The notes under the pieces: model-generated
What the model was told of the DNA's origin: nothing
The model's input: the letters and a program-made list of their open reading frames with translations, nothing else
Database searches by the model: none
Position numbers and translations under genes: made by a program
Shown here: positions 33,451 to 44,029 of the stretch, in pieces
Position numbering within the stretch: the stretch's first letter is position 1
Layout: each line of letters begins with the position of its first letter
Assembly: GCF_030063415.1 (NCBI RefSeq)
Contig: NZ_JASITA010000013.1
Span: forward strand, 129,483 to 193,482
DNA: 64,000 nt
From: Streptomyces sp. H27-C3
GTDB taxonomy: Bacteria; Actinomycetota; Actinomycetes; Streptomycetales; Streptomycetaceae
Direction: 5' to 3'

Positions 33451-36400
33451 CGGCAGCGGCGAGCTTTACCTCCGGGACGTACTGGACCTTTCCAAGGACG
33501 TTCTGGCTGGCTCGTTCAAGATCGAGCTGTCCGGCGGCTTCGACGAGACCGCCGAGCGGGTCCGCGAGTACGTGGTCACTCCTCAGCTGGAGCAGGCGCT
33601 CCGTCGGGCGCTGAAGATCGTTGAGGTCTCGGTACAGGCGGGGTCGTCCAACGCCGCCTATCTGCACGGTTCCTTCGGTTCTGGCAAGAGCCACTTCATG
33701 ACTGTCTTGCACGCGATCCTCTCCAACGACCCGGCTGCCCGGGCCAAGCCTGCGCTTCAGCCGGTCATCGCGGACCACGACTCCTGGCTGCGGAACCGCA
33801 AGTTCTTGATGGTTCCCTTCCACCTGGTCGGCGCGACCGACCTCGACTCGGCGATCCTCGGCGGGTACGTCCGCACGGTGCAGCAGTTGCATCCGGATGC
33901 GCCCGTGCCTCCGGTCTACCGGGCAGACGCGATGTTCGACGACGCCCGCCGCCAGCGGGAGTTCTTCGCCGACGACGCCCAGTTCGTTCGTTGGCTCGGC
34001 GACCCTGCGCTGCCGAAGGAGGAGCAGGGATCCGCACAGCAGGCCGCAGCAGCGGAAGACGAGGGTGACCTGGAGAACCTCGACGTCAAGGAGGCTCCGA
34101 AGGTCTGGACCCCGCCCCTCCTTGACCAAGCTCTGGCCGCCTCACCCGACCCGAAGGTCCGCGAGTGGCTGGCTTCCGCGCTGCTGTCCGGGCCGTACTC
34201 CTCGTACTCCCGTGGTGCTCTTGGCGTGAAGGACGCCTACCTCCCGTTGGAGAACGGCCTGGACATCATCAGCCGGCACGCCAGATCCCTCGGCTACGAC
34301 GGTCTGATCCTGTTCCTCGACGAGCTGATCCTCTGGCTCCAGGCGCATCTGCGCGAGCGGACTTTTGTCAACGACGAGGTCAACAAGCTGGTCAAGCTGA
34401 TCGAGTCGGGTACGGGTGGACGCGCACTGCCCGTCGTCTCCTTCATCTCCCGCCAGCGCGACTTGTCCGAGCTGATCGGGTCGGATGCGGTCGGCGCCGA
34501 AGCCAAGAACCTCGAACAGCAGGTCAAATACCTGGCAGGACGGATCGACCCGATCAGTCTGGAGGACCGCAACCTTCCGGAGATCATCAAGGAGCGCGTA
34601 CTCAAGCCCAAGGACGACGCGGCGAAGGCTGCCCTCGAAGCTGCGTTCGCCCGGATCGAGACCTCGAACCAGTCGGTACGTGACGTACTGCTCGATGCCA
34701 ACGGCGTCACCCACGCAGACTGGGCGGACTTCAAGGCGCTCTACCCGGTCTCGCCCGTCCTGCTCAATGTCCTGGTGGCCCTGTCCGGTGCGCTCCAGCG
34801 CGAGCGCACCGGACTCAAACTGCTCCAGCAGATGCTGTACAAGCGGCGCGAGGACATGAAGGTCGGTGAGTTGATCCCGCTGGGCGACCTGTGGGACGTA
34901 TTGGCCGACGGAATGGGCGAGGCGTTCACTGATCGGCTGCGTAGCGAGGCCGAGGCGGCGACCCGCTTTCACGGCAAGGTGAAGGACCACCTGCTGGAGA
35001 AGTATGGGTCTGCCGACGACGCCAAGTACAAGGCTGACGAACGCTTCGTCAAAACGATGCTGCTCGCCTACCTCGCACCCGAGGTGCCAGCTCTCGCCCG
35101 GCTGACGGGGCCGCGGTTGAACGCGCTCAACCATGGGTCGATCCGCTCGCGTACCGGTCAGGAGGACCGGATCGTCGTCAGACGAATGCAGGAGCTCCAG
35201 GCACAGTTCCCCGGAGAGCTGCGCAGCGACGGCCACGACCTGGACCCGGTCTTCACGCTCCATCTGTCCGACCTGGATGTGGAACCGATCCTGGACAGCG
35301 TCGGCGAGAAGGACACCCTCGGGGCACGGAAGCGGTGGGTGCAGGAGTGGCTGTGGCGGGAGCTGCGAATCGCCGACAACGGCACTCTCGTCGCCGACCG
35401 TGACATTGTCTGGCACGGCACTCGCAGGACCGCCGAGTTTGTCTTCGAGAACGTGCGTGATCCGCAGATCCTGCCTGACGCGCAGTTCGATCCGTCCACT
35501 CCGGACCGGATCCGTTGTGTCATCGACTACCCCTTCGACGAGGAGGGCACCCCCAGCGCAGATGAGAACCGGGTCTACCGCCTGCAGCGCGAGAAGCCGG
35601 ACGCACCGACTCTCGTCTGGCTGCCCTCCTTCATCTCCGACCAGCGGGGTACCCAGCTCGGCCGCCTACTGAAGATCAACTACCTGCTGGATCGCGACCG
35701 CTTGAAGGATTTCGCTACCCATCTGGGATCCGACGACCAGGTACGGGTGCGGCATCAGCTGGAGGCGCAGCGCGAGACGCTCGTCGCGCAGCTGGGGCAG
35801 GTACTGCATCAGGCGTACGGCATTGCCAAGGCCAACGAGAGCGACCTGGGCGCCCAGGTCACCGAAGGCAAGCACGTCCATGCGCTGTATGCGGGGCACA
35901 CCCCTCAGCTCCAGGGTGGCGGGTCCTTCGAGTACAACCTGCTGAAGCTCGCCGACGGGCTGCTGGACGCCATGTATCCAAAGCACCCGAACTTCGACCG
36001 TCAGGAGAGCCGCAAGCAGGTCACTCCCGCGAAGTTCAAGATGGTCTACGGGTGGATCGTCAAGGCGATGGATGACAGCTCGCGCCGGGTCGTCGTCGAC
36101 AGCCGCGATCTGGGCGATGTGGCACGGATCGTGCATCCGCTGGAGTTGGGCGAGGTGCACGACGGGCCGCTGAACGTCTCCACTGACTGGCGCCGGCACA
36201 TCGACCAGCAGGCGGGCAAGCACGGTGCGAAGGGCGACTTCGGAGTCGAGGACATCCGCGCTTGGATAGCCGAGCTGGGTTGGACAGGGCTCGACAAGTT
36301 GGTCTCCAATCTAGTGATCGCGACCTACGCTCTCCTCGCGGACCGCTCCTGGGTGTACAACGGCAGGCCTGATGCCTCGCCGGCACTGGACCAGATCGGT

Positions 36401-37333
36401 GCCGGCTGGGCACTGCGAGCACAGGAGCGGCCGAGCGAGGAGGAGTACACCAAGGCGCACGAGCGGGCTGCGGCGTTGTTCGGCACAAGTGTGCCAACGG
36501 TGCTGTTCGCCCGTAACGTCAACGCACTGGCAGCGGATGTCCACACCCAGGCTGAGGCGCGCGAGAGTGCCGTCACCGGGTTGCGACGTGCTCTGCTCCG
36601 TTACCGCTCCGCCCTCGGCGTGACTGGCGAGACACCGACCCCGCGCGAGCGGTCGGTGCGGGACGCGGCCGACCTCCTCGCTCGGATCAAGCAGACTCCG
36701 GAGGCGACGCCGCTCACCCGTGACCTGGCGGCGGCGACGTATGTGAGCACGTATTTCGAACTGGGCAAGGTGATCTCCTCGGCCCAGGAGGTGCTGGACG
36801 CTCTTGAGGGGACCGATTGGGAACTGATCGACAGCGTACGGAAGTACACCGAGCGCGGGGACGGCCTCGCCGACCGGTCCGGGAGGCTTCTTGCGGAGAT
36901 TGCCGAGGCCGCGTCGAAGAATGAGTTCGATACCAGGCTGGCACCGGTGCTCAGCGGGGCGCGCAGCCAAGCCGTGGCGCTGATCAATGAGGCGGCGCGA
37001 TTGAGTACCGTCGCGCCAATCGCGCCCCCGCCCCCCGTTGAGCTCCCCGTGAAGGCCCCCGGTCCCGAGGACGACGGTCCGACTCACCATGGTGAGCGAC
37101 CGCTGCCCTCCATAGACGACACACCGACGGTCGACTCTCGTCGCTCGCGGCGGGTCAAGGCCGCGGAGGGCGGGAGCGTGCTCGAGACCGCCCTTAGCCG
37201 GGCTCTCGGCGCGGTGCAGGACGAGATCCGTGATTACGCGGCAGCCCATCCGAACGTCGAGATCGAGATCAACTGGCAGGTGTTGCCAACCGGACAGGGT
37301 GACAGTGCGAGCCTGCCGGGCAGCGATCTCTGA
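33443..37333 (+). CDS. pglY: BREX type 2 ATPase PglY (BrxC-like)
   Basis: A 1296-aa P-loop ATPase. Walker A is GSFGSGKSHF at 76-85 and Walker B GLILFLDELIL near 287. The LYLRDVLDLSKDVLAGSFKIEL start is conserved in this family. A long helical body and an acidic/proline linker near 1190 precede a C-terminal helix. PglY corresponds to BrxC, the large ATPase required for BREX function, thought to work with PglX and PglZ. ATG at 33443 lies inside the pglX end; the stop overlaps the pglZ start as TGATG. Confidence 0.95.
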   Translation: MSSGSGELYLRDVLDLSKDVLAGSFKIELSGGFDETAERVREYVVTPQLEQALRRALKIVEVSVQAGSSNAAYLHGSFGSGKSHFMTVLHAILSNDPAARAKPALQPVIADHDSWLRNRKFLMVPFHLVGATDLDSAILGGYVRTVQQLHPDAPVPPVYRADAMFDDARRQREFFADDAQFVRWLGDPALPKEEQGSAQQAAAAEDEGDLENLDVKEAPKVWTPPLLDQALAASPDPKVREWLASALLSGPYSSYSRGALGVKDAYLPLENGLDIISRHARSLGYDGLILFLDELILWLQAHLRERTFVNDEVNKLVKLIESGTGGRALPVVSFISRQRDLSELIGSDAVGAEAKNLEQQVKYLAGRIDPISLEDRNLPEIIKERVLKPKDDAAKAALEAAFARIETSNQSVRDVLLDANGVTHADWADFKALYPVSPVLLNVLVALSGALQRERTGLKLLQQMLYKRREDMKVGELIPLGDLWDVLADGMGEAFTDRLRSEAEAATRFHGKVKDHLLEKYGSADDAKYKADERFVKTMLLAYLAPEVPALARLTGPRLNALNHGSIRSRTGQEDRIVVRRMQELQAQFPGELRSDGHDLDPVFTLHLSDLDVEPILDSVGEKDTLGARKRWVQEWLWRELRIADNGTLVADRDIVWHGTRRTAEFVFENVRDPQILPDAQFDPSTPDRIRCVIDYPFDEEGTPSADENRVYRLQREKPDAPTLVWLPSFISDQRGTQLGRLLKINYLLDRDRLKDFATHLGSDDQVRVRHQLEAQRETLVAQLGQVLHQAYGIAKANESDLGAQVTEGKHVHALYAGHTPQLQGGGSFEYNLLKLADGLLDAMYPKHPNFDRQESRKQVTPAKFKMVYGWIVKAMDDSSRRVVVDSRDLGDVARIVHPLELGEVHDGPLNVSTDWRRHIDQQAGKHGAKGDFGVEDIRAWIAELGWTGLDKLVSNLVIATYALLADRSWVYNGRPDASPALDQIGAGWALRAQERPSEEEYTKAHERAAALFGTSVPTVLFARNVNALAADVHTQAEARESAVTGLRRALLRYRSALGVTGETPTPRERSVRDAADLLARIKQTPEATPLTRDLAAATYVSTYFELGKVISSAQEVLDALEGTDWELIDSVRKYTERGDGLADRSGRLLAEIAEAASKNEFDTRLAPVLSGARSQAVALINEAARLSTVAPIAPPPPVELPVKAPGPEDDGPTHHGERPLPSIDDTPTVDSRRSRRVKAAEGGSVLETALSRALGAVQDEIRDYAAAHPNVEIEINWQVLPTGQGDSASLPGSDL

Positions 37334-40098
37334 TGGGAGCCCTCGTGCCTGAACTCGACCAGCGGGTCATCACTGGTCTACTGACCACTCGCCTGGCCCG
37401 TACCAGGGGCCGTCGGCTGATCCTGGTACATGGGAAATACGTGATGGGCGGCCCCGAAGAGTTCACCGTTCCTGCCGGTGACGGGTCGCGGCGCAGGGTC
37501 CGGATCGCTCATGCCACTTCGGTACTCGGCCTCACCACCGCCTGGCAGGACCATCTGGCCACTGAGGCGGCTGATCTGCTCGTGGTCACCACAGATGTGC
37601 CGGGGGAACGGATCAGTCTCGATCTGCTGGGCGAGATGGTGCGCTCGCAGATCATCGCTGTTGACGAGGTCGATATCGTCAAGCAGCTCTTTGGCGCCTC
37701 CGACCTCGATCCGCGGATGCGCCGTGACCCGTGGCAATGGCTGCCCGCTGCCCTGATCGCCGCCGAGCCTGATGCGGCGCAGGGCGGGTGGCCACAACGC
37801 GGGGCCGTGCTCACCCTGGATGCGGCGATGCGTGCCCTGGTCGGCGTGCGGCTCGGACTCGAAGGCGTCTACGAGGGCGGGGTGTCGGTGGATGTCGACG
37901 CGCTGCTGGCCTGGTCCCGCACGCAGGGGGGCCCGGAGCGCCTTGCCGGACTGTCGGAGGCCGAACGCCAGGGCATCACCGAATGGCTGGCACAGAGCGC
38001 CGGAGAGGCGGCCCCGGTGCTGCTGCGGCTTGCGCTCCAGGGGCGGGGTGCTGAGGCCACCGCGCTGGGCGTGTTGGCTTCCGTCATGACTGACGACGCG
38101 GCGTCCGCAGACGCGGCGGTGGCCCTGGGATCGGTGTTCGGGTCGGGATCCCGGCCCTCCGAACTGCGCGCCTACGCACGAGCGGTGGAAGGCAGTCTGA
38201 CCCGTTGGATCGGCGAGGCCTCGGGACGAGGGCCCCAGAGCGAGGATGCCCGGCAGCGGGTTGTCGATGTGATCCAGCAGGCTGACCGGCTGGCAGATCA
38301 TGCCCATCTGACTGCCTCGTTGGCCGGGAACCCCTTTCTTCCGTCCGGTTTCCAAGCGCGGTTGCATCAGCTGGCCGACGCCCTGCCCGAAGGACCGCGA
38401 GCGGCACAGGCAGCCTGGGAACATGTGGCGGAGCATCAACTCGCCGCTCTTCTCTACCCGAAGCGTGTCGAACTCGCGCGCATGGCGGTACGCCTGAGCC
38501 GTTGGCTGGATACGCCGGATCCGGTCGTGTCTTCGGTCGGGCAGGCCGTGCGCGCACACGTCGCCGATTGGGGGTGGGTGGACCGGGCGCTGGCCCAGCT
38601 GTGGGTGGGCGATGGAGAGGCTGAGCCCGCCCTGGCCCAGGCCTACCGCACGGTGCACGACGCGGCGAGGCGGCGGCGTGCTCTGCTCGACGAGGCTTTC
38701 GCGGCCCGGCTCCAGCCGTGGGCCCAGCACGCCACCGCCGGGCAGCCCGAGGAGACCTTTCCCATTGAGGACGTTCTACGGAAGGTCGCATTGAAGCTGG
38801 CTGAAAAGCGGCCGCCGCTGGTGCTCGTCCTGGATGGAATGAGTAGTGCGGTCGCGGCCCAGCTGGGCGAGGAGCTGACCGGGGCGGGGCGGTGGAGGGA
38901 GCTGTCCGATGACGGGCGGCGGGCCGCTGCAGTCGCGATGATTCCTTCGGTGACCGTGATCAGCCGGGCGACTCTGCTGTGTGGACGCCCAGTGTCGGGT
39001 GGACAGGGCGTGGAGAAGGAAGGGTTCGTTGCCTTCTGGAAACAGCATCGGCATGAGGCCGTTCTCTTCCACAAAAGCGAGATCCCTGGACCGGCGGGGC
39101 AGCTGCTTGATTCGCGAGTGGTCGCGGCGATCGCCTCGGACGCCGTGGTCGGCGTCGTGTTGAACACGATTGACGAGAGTCTCGATCATGGGCAGCAGAG
39201 CTCCCTTGCCGACTGGTCGGTGGTCCGGGTGAAGTACCTCTCCGAGCTTCTCAACTCGGCTCGTGGGCAGGGGCGTCCCGTCGTATTGGTGTCCGACCAT
39301 GGACATGTTCTTGACCGAACGGGGCCTGAGGTGGGACCACTGGCCGCCGAGGGGGTGGAATCGGCTCGCTGGCGAACGGGGACTGTGCCCGGCGAGGGGG
39401 AGGTCACACTGGCCGGGCCGCGAGTGCTGGAGAACAACGGCCAAGTCACCGTGCCCTGGACGGAGGAGATCCGCTACACCCCGCGCAAGGCCGGCTACCA
39501 CGGTGGTGCGGCGCTCGCGGAGATGACGGTGCCGGTGGTGGTTCTGGCCCCTTCGGCCACGCTGGCGCCGGACGGTTGGAGCGAGCTGCCGCGTGAATCC
39601 GTGCAGCCTGTGTGGTGGGATGCGGACGCAGGAACATCCGTACCGGCACGTGCACCGGCCAAGGCAGTGAAGAAGACGGGGCAGGGCAAACTGAAACCCC
39701 GCCCACAGGAGGGTGAGCACGTCGCCGACGATGCGGTCGAAGTACCGGTGACACCCGCGCCGGCGGCGCCCACCCTCGGCCAGCAGATCGTCGGCACCAA
39801 GATCTACGAGCATCAGGGCAAGTTCGTCCGTAAGGTGCCCGACCGCAAGGTGGTGGCCGCCGTCATCGACGCGCTTGACGCCTCCGGTGGCACACTCTCG
39901 CTCGCGGCAGTCGCCGCGGCAGCCATCGCCTCGGGTGGTCGCACGAACACCCGTCCCGAGGGGTTCGTGACTGTGCTGACCCGGTTGCTGAACATCGAAG
40001 GCTACGAGGTCATCAGTCTGATCGATGCCCGGACCCGGGTCCGACTCAACCGCGAGACGCTGCGCGAGCAGTTCGAGCTGCCCAAGGAGAACGAGTGA
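37333..40098 (+). CDS. pglZ: BREX type 2 alkaline-phosphatase-fold protein PglZ
   Basis: A 921-aa protein with the PglZ phosphatase-like domain: LVLVLDGMSSAVAAQL near 495 supplies a metal-binding Asp, and VVLVSDHGHVLD near 650 the second metal site. Present in all BREX types. ATG at 37333 overlaps the pglY stop; GTG at 37345 has GGGAG five bases upstream and is an equally good start (917 aa). A Lys/Pro-rich linker near 770-800 leads to a C-terminal winged-helix-like domain (QGKFVRKVPDRKVVAAVIDA). The stop overlaps brxD. Confidence 0.95.
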   Translation: MGALVPELDQRVITGLLTTRLARTRGRRLILVHGKYVMGGPEEFTVPAGDGSRRRVRIAHATSVLGLTTAWQDHLATEAADLLVVTTDVPGERISLDLLGEMVRSQIIAVDEVDIVKQLFGASDLDPRMRRDPWQWLPAALIAAEPDAAQGGWPQRGAVLTLDAAMRALVGVRLGLEGVYEGGVSVDVDALLAWSRTQGGPERLAGLSEAERQGITEWLAQSAGEAAPVLLRLALQGRGAEATALGVLASVMTDDAASADAAVALGSVFGSGSRPSELRAYARAVEGSLTRWIGEASGRGPQSEDARQRVVDVIQQADRLADHAHLTASLAGNPFLPSGFQARLHQLADALPEGPRAAQAAWEHVAEHQLAALLYPKRVELARMAVRLSRWLDTPDPVVSSVGQAVRAHVADWGWVDRALAQLWVGDGEAEPALAQAYRTVHDAARRRRALLDEAFAARLQPWAQHATAGQPEETFPIEDVLRKVALKLAEKRPPLVLVLDGMSSAVAAQLGEELTGAGRWRELSDDGRRAAAVAMIPSVTVISRATLLCGRPVSGGQGVEKEGFVAFWKQHRHEAVLFHKSEIPGPAGQLLDSRVVAAIASDAVVGVVLNTIDESLDHGQQSSLADWSVVRVKYLSELLNSARGQGRPVVLVSDHGHVLDRTGPEVGPLAAEGVESARWRTGTVPGEGEVTLAGPRVLENNGQVTVPWTEEIRYTPRKAGYHGGAALAEMTVPVVVLAPSATLAPDGWSELPRESVQPVWWDADAGTSVPARAPAKAVKKTGQGKLKPRPQEGEHVADDAVEVPVTPAPAAPTLGQQIVGTKIYEHQGKFVRKVPDRKVVAAVIDALDASGGTLSLAAVAAAAIASGGRTNTRPEGFVTVLTRLLNIEGYEVISLIDARTRVRLNRETLREQFELPKENE

Positions 40099-41423
40099 GC
40101 GCCGCACCGATCAGCGCGGCCCGCCGCCGCGAAGTCATCGACGCGCTGCGGCGCGGGACTGTGCCGCAGGCGGGGCTCGACCTGTTCGCGGTCGGTCTGG
40201 ACCGCTTCGCACCTGCACTGGACGAGCGGATCTCCACGATCGCCGCGGGCGGCGCGTCCTTCCACGCCATCCGCGGCGAGTACGGATCAGGAAAGACGTT
40301 CTTCGCCCGCTGGCTTGCCGAACGGGCCAAGCGCGCCGGTCTCGCCACCGCCGAGATCCAGATCTCCGAGACGGAGACGCCGCTGCACAAGCTGGAAACG
40401 GTCTACCGGCGACTCACGGAGCGGCTAACCACCGCGACCGAGCCGGCCAGCGCCCTGCGCTCGGTGGTTGACGGATGGTTCTACACCCTCGCGGAGGAGG
40501 TGGATGAGGCGCATCCGGAACTGGCCGATGACGAAGAGGCTTTGGAAGCGGCAGTCGAGGACCTGATGGAGGAGCGACTGCGTGCGGTCGCCCAGACCAC
40601 CCCGGCGTTCTCGGCGGCTCTGCGCGGCTACCGCAAGGCCACACTCGCGGGCGACTCCGCGACCGCCGAGGCTGTGATCGCGTGGCTCGGCGGCCAGAAA
40701 TCGGTCGCCGCCTCTGCACGGCGGACCGCAGGGGTGCGGGGAGACCTGGACCACTTCGCGGCGCTCGGCTTCCTGCAGGGATTGCTCACCGTGCTGAAGG
40801 ACTGCGGGCATCCCGGACTCCTGGTGGTCCTGGACGAGATCGAGACCCTGCAACGGGTTCGGGGAGATGTACGGGAGAAAGGGCTGAACGCGCTGCGTCA
40901 GCTTCTCGACGAGATCGACGCCGGCCGCTTCCCCGGACTCTTCCTGGTGATCACCGGTACCCCCGCCTTCTATGACGGGCAGCAGGGTGCACAGCGGCTC
41001 CCACCGCTCGCCCAACGGCTGGCGACCGACTTCTCGACCGATACGCGCTTCGATTCACCGCGGGCGGTCCAGCTGCGGCTGACCGGCTTCGACCTCGTGC
41101 GCCTCGGCGAGCTCGGTCGGTCGGTAAGGGATCTGTACGCGGGCGCAGCCAAGAACCCTGAGCGCATCGCCGCACGGGTCGACGACGCGTACGTCGCTGA
41201 ACTTGCCACCGCTATGACAGGGAAGCTCGGCGGGCGGGCGGGGATCGCCCCGCGGCTGTTCCTGCGCAAGCTCGTCGCGGACGTCCTGGACCGGGTCGAC
41301 GAATTCGACGACTTCGACCCTCGCAAGCACTACGCGCTGACTGTGAATGCCGCTGAGCTGAGCGAGGTGGAGCGTAACGCAGCAGCGGGCAGCGCCGACG
41401 AGATCGAGCTGGAGCTTCCATGA
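40095..41423 (+). CDS. brxD: BREX ATP-binding protein BrxD
   Basis: A 442-aa AAA-type ATPase: Walker A GEYGSGKTFF near residue 60, Walker B LLVVLDEIETL near 242, and an arginine-containing TGTPAFYD sensor region near 295. BrxD is found in type 2 and type 3-like BREX sets next to a Lhr-like helicase. GTG at 40095 overlaps the pglZ stop. It probably loads or regulates the helicase encoded directly downstream; that coupling is inferred from conserved order. Confidence 0.92.
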   Translation: MSAAPISAARRREVIDALRRGTVPQAGLDLFAVGLDRFAPALDERISTIAAGGASFHAIRGEYGSGKTFFARWLAERAKRAGLATAEIQISETETPLHKLETVYRRLTERLTTATEPASALRSVVDGWFYTLAEEVDEAHPELADDEEALEAAVEDLMEERLRAVAQTTPAFSAALRGYRKATLAGDSATAEAVIAWLGGQKSVAASARRTAGVRGDLDHFAALGFLQGLLTVLKDCGHPGLLVVLDEIETLQRVRGDVREKGLNALRQLLDEIDAGRFPGLFLVITGTPAFYDGQQGAQRLPPLAQRLATDFSTDTRFDSPRAVQLRLTGFDLVRLGELGRSVRDLYAGAAKNPERIAARVDDAYVAELATAMTGKLGGRAGIAPRLFLRKLVADVLDRVDEFDDFDPRKHYALTVNAAELSEVERNAAAGSADEIELELP

Positions 41424-43552
41424 CAGGCGCACCCGAGCCGCTGGACCGGTTGCATCCTGGACTGGTCCATCACATCGTCAACACTCTGGGATGGCCTGGC
41501 CTTCGTCCTCTGCAGGAGGAGGCGATCGAGCCCCTCCTTGACGGCTCTGATGCCGTTCTTTTGGCTCCGACCGCCGGCGGGAAAACTGAGGCCGCCGCCT
41601 TTCCGCTGCTGTCGAGGATGTCGCAGGAGAATTGGACCGGCACGTCGGTGCTGTACGTCTGCCCCCTGAAGGCGCTGCTGAACAACCTGCTGCCGCGCCT
41701 GGAGACGTACACCTCCTGGCTGGGGCGGACCGCCGCCCTGTGGCACGGGGACGTTTCCCAGCCGCGCCGCAAGCGCATCTTGCGGGACCGGCCGGACGTA
41801 CTGCTGACCACACCGGAATCGTTGGAAGCGATGCTCGTCAGCACCAATGTCGATCACCGGACCTTCTTCTCCGGACTGCGAACCATCGTCGTCGACGAGG
41901 TGCACGCCTTTGCTGGAGACGACCGCGGATGGCACTTGCTGGCGGTGCTCGAGCGTCTGCAGCGTGTCGTTGGACGGCCCGTGCAACGTATCGGGCTTTC
42001 CGCCACAGTAGGCAATCCTGATCAGCTGCTCACCTGGTTGCAGGGTTCAGGGAGTGGGCACCGCCCGGCTCGGGTCGTCGCCCCGCACCTGCGCGAGGAA
42101 TTCCCGGTGCTGCCACCGCCCGGCGACATTCAGGTTGACTATGTTGGGTCGCTGGAGAACGCGGCCACGGTGATCGCAGCCCTCCACCAAGGTGAGAAGC
42201 GGCTGGTTTTCTGCGAATCACGTCGACAGGTTGAGAAGCTGGGAGAGAGCCTGCGCACTAAGGGCGTGACCACTTTCTTGTCTCACGCGTCCCTTTCAGT
42301 GGATGAACGTCGCCGAGCGGAAGAAGCTTTCGCTGATGCGCGCGACTGCGTGATCGTTTCAACCAGCACCTTGGAGCTGGGTATCGACGTGGGCGACTTG
42401 GACCGCGTCATCCAGATCGATGCGCCCGGCACTGTGGCTTCCTTCCTCCAGCGTCTTGGCCGCACCGGCCGGCGGCCGGGGTCCACCCGCAACTGCCTGT
42501 TCCTCACCGTCGACGAGGACGGACTGATCGGTGCGGCAGCACTCTTGTTGTTGTGGTCGCGCGGCTGGGTGGAGCCGGTGGTCGCTCCGCCGGAACCGCG
42601 GCACATTGTCGCGCAACAAGTGCTGGCTCTCTGCTTGCAGGAGCATCGAGTCGGGGATCGACTGTGGCAGGAATGGTGGGGAGGACTCGGACCCTTCGGA
42701 AGTTCGGCCGAACCTATCGTGCGTCACCTGATTGAAGAGGGATTCCTGGATCGGGACGGTGGGATGCTCTTCATTGGTCCGGAAGCAGAACGCCGTTTCG
42801 GATACAGACATTTCATGGATCTCACTGCAGTGTTCACGGCAGCTCCGGAATTCGCGGTGCTGTCGGGTCGCTCCGAGATCGGCACGACCAATCCCGCGCT
42901 ACTGACAGAAGAAGTGCCCGGTCCTCGGCGTCTGCTCCTTGCAGGACGGAACTGGCAGGTGACGTATATCGACTGGTCCCGGCGGCGATGCTTCGTCGAA
43001 CCGGTCGATGGCGGCGGCAAAGCGCGTTGGGGAGGAGTAGGTTCTGGCCGGACCGCATCGTATGAACTGACCCGCGCGGCAAGAGAAGTACTGCTCGGCT
43101 CCGACCCGCCGGTTGCCCTCACCGTCCGTGCCACAGCTGCGCTGGCCCAAGCGCGCGAGGGCAGCTCGGAAATGGTCCACCCGGACGGGACCGTCATCGT
43201 CAGGGGCGGGCGTGACACCAACATGCGCTGGTGGACCTGGGCCGGTTACCGGGCCAACGCCACCCTGGCCGCCACACTCACCACGATCGCCGATCCTCTC
43301 CAGAGGCCAACGGACACCTGCATCCGACTTCGCGAGGACGTGACACCCGCGGAATGGAGGAAGGCCACTGCAGAGGCCGTCGATCAGCTGTGTCTTCCCG
43401 CGGTCGATGCGCGTGCGCTCAACGGCCTCAAGTTCAGCGCCGCACTCCCAACCCGGCTCGCGGAGGCCACCCTTGCCGCACGGCTCGCGGATCTGGACGG
43501 CGCGGCGGCTGCGCTCAGAGAGCAGTCCCGGTTCACAGTCGCGGGACAGTGA
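41420..43552 (+). CDS. brxHI: BREX Lhr-like DEAD/DEAH helicase BrxHI
   Basis: A 710-aa superfamily 2 helicase: motif I LAPTAGGKTEAA near residue 47, motif II VVDEVHAF (DEVH) near 158, motif III LSATVG near 194, motif VI QRLGRTGRRPG near 347, then Lhr-like winged-helix and C-terminal domains. Last gene of the six-gene operon pglW-pglX-pglY-pglZ-brxD-brxHI, the standard type 2 BREX order with every start overlapping the previous stop. All six appear intact, so the system may be active. Confidence 0.92.
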   Translation: MTGAPEPLDRLHPGLVHHIVNTLGWPGLRPLQEEAIEPLLDGSDAVLLAPTAGGKTEAAAFPLLSRMSQENWTGTSVLYVCPLKALLNNLLPRLETYTSWLGRTAALWHGDVSQPRRKRILRDRPDVLLTTPESLEAMLVSTNVDHRTFFSGLRTIVVDEVHAFAGDDRGWHLLAVLERLQRVVGRPVQRIGLSATVGNPDQLLTWLQGSGSGHRPARVVAPHLREEFPVLPPPGDIQVDYVGSLENAATVIAALHQGEKRLVFCESRRQVEKLGESLRTKGVTTFLSHASLSVDERRRAEEAFADARDCVIVSTSTLELGIDVGDLDRVIQIDAPGTVASFLQRLGRTGRRPGSTRNCLFLTVDEDGLIGAAALLLLWSRGWVEPVVAPPEPRHIVAQQVLALCLQEHRVGDRLWQEWWGGLGPFGSSAEPIVRHLIEEGFLDRDGGMLFIGPEAERRFGYRHFMDLTAVFTAAPEFAVLSGRSEIGTTNPALLTEEVPGPRRLLLAGRNWQVTYIDWSRRRCFVEPVDGGGKARWGGVGSGRTASYELTRAAREVLLGSDPPVALTVRATAALAQAREGSSEMVHPDGTVIVRGGRDTNMRWWTWAGYRANATLAATLTTIADPLQRPTDTCIRLREDVTPAEWRKATAEAVDQLCLPAVDARALNGLKFSAALPTRLAEATLAARLADLDGAAAALREQSRFTVAGQ

Positions 43553-43621
43553 CTTGGGTGCTGTACCCGTACTGCGGCAGGCGGGCCGTCATCGGATCAG
43601 CGCCCACGAGCTCGGTCGGTG

Positions 43622-44029
43622 TCAGGTGCGGATGTCGCGTTGTTGTACGTCCTTGAGGATGCCGGCCACGGAGGCGAAGTCGTTGTCGACGTGAAGCACG
43701 GTGTGGCCGTGGTGGACTGCGGTTGCGCAGACGAGTAGGTCGATCGGGCCGGCGGAGCGGTGCTGGCTGCGCTGGGTGAGTTTGTACTGGGCGGTGTCCA
43801 CCCAGCGCCACGCGTTCTTCGGCACTGCGGACAGCGGGCACAGCGCGTCCAGTTCCTCGGCCAGTTCGTCGCGGTGGGACGGGCTGGTGGCCGAGTAAAG
43901 GAACTCGGTCCGGGTGGGTTCGCATACGCGGAACACCCCGGCCGCGATGTGTCCCTCCCAGGGGCGCAGCGCCCCTGGGGTGCGGAAGAGGTGCCACAGT
44001 GCGGAGGTGTCCAGCAGGTACGAGATCAC
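43622..44029 (-). CDS. vapC: VapC-type PIN-domain toxin, copy 2
   Basis: A 135-aa PIN-domain toxin, nearly the same as the copy at 22100-22507 along its whole length (same YLVDTSALWHLFRTPGALRP-like start and HVDNDFA end). Active-site acids are all retained. It converges on brxHI with a 69-bp gap, so it sits directly behind the BREX operon in island 2. Overlaps its antitoxin by four bases. Confidence 0.92.
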   Translation of the reverse strand: MISYLLDTSALWHLFRTPGALRPWEGHIAAGVFRVCEPTRTEFLYSATSPSHRDELAEELDALCPLSAVPKNAWRWVDTAQYKLTQRSQHRSAGPIDLLVCATAVHHGHTVLHVDNDFASVAGILKDVQQRDIRT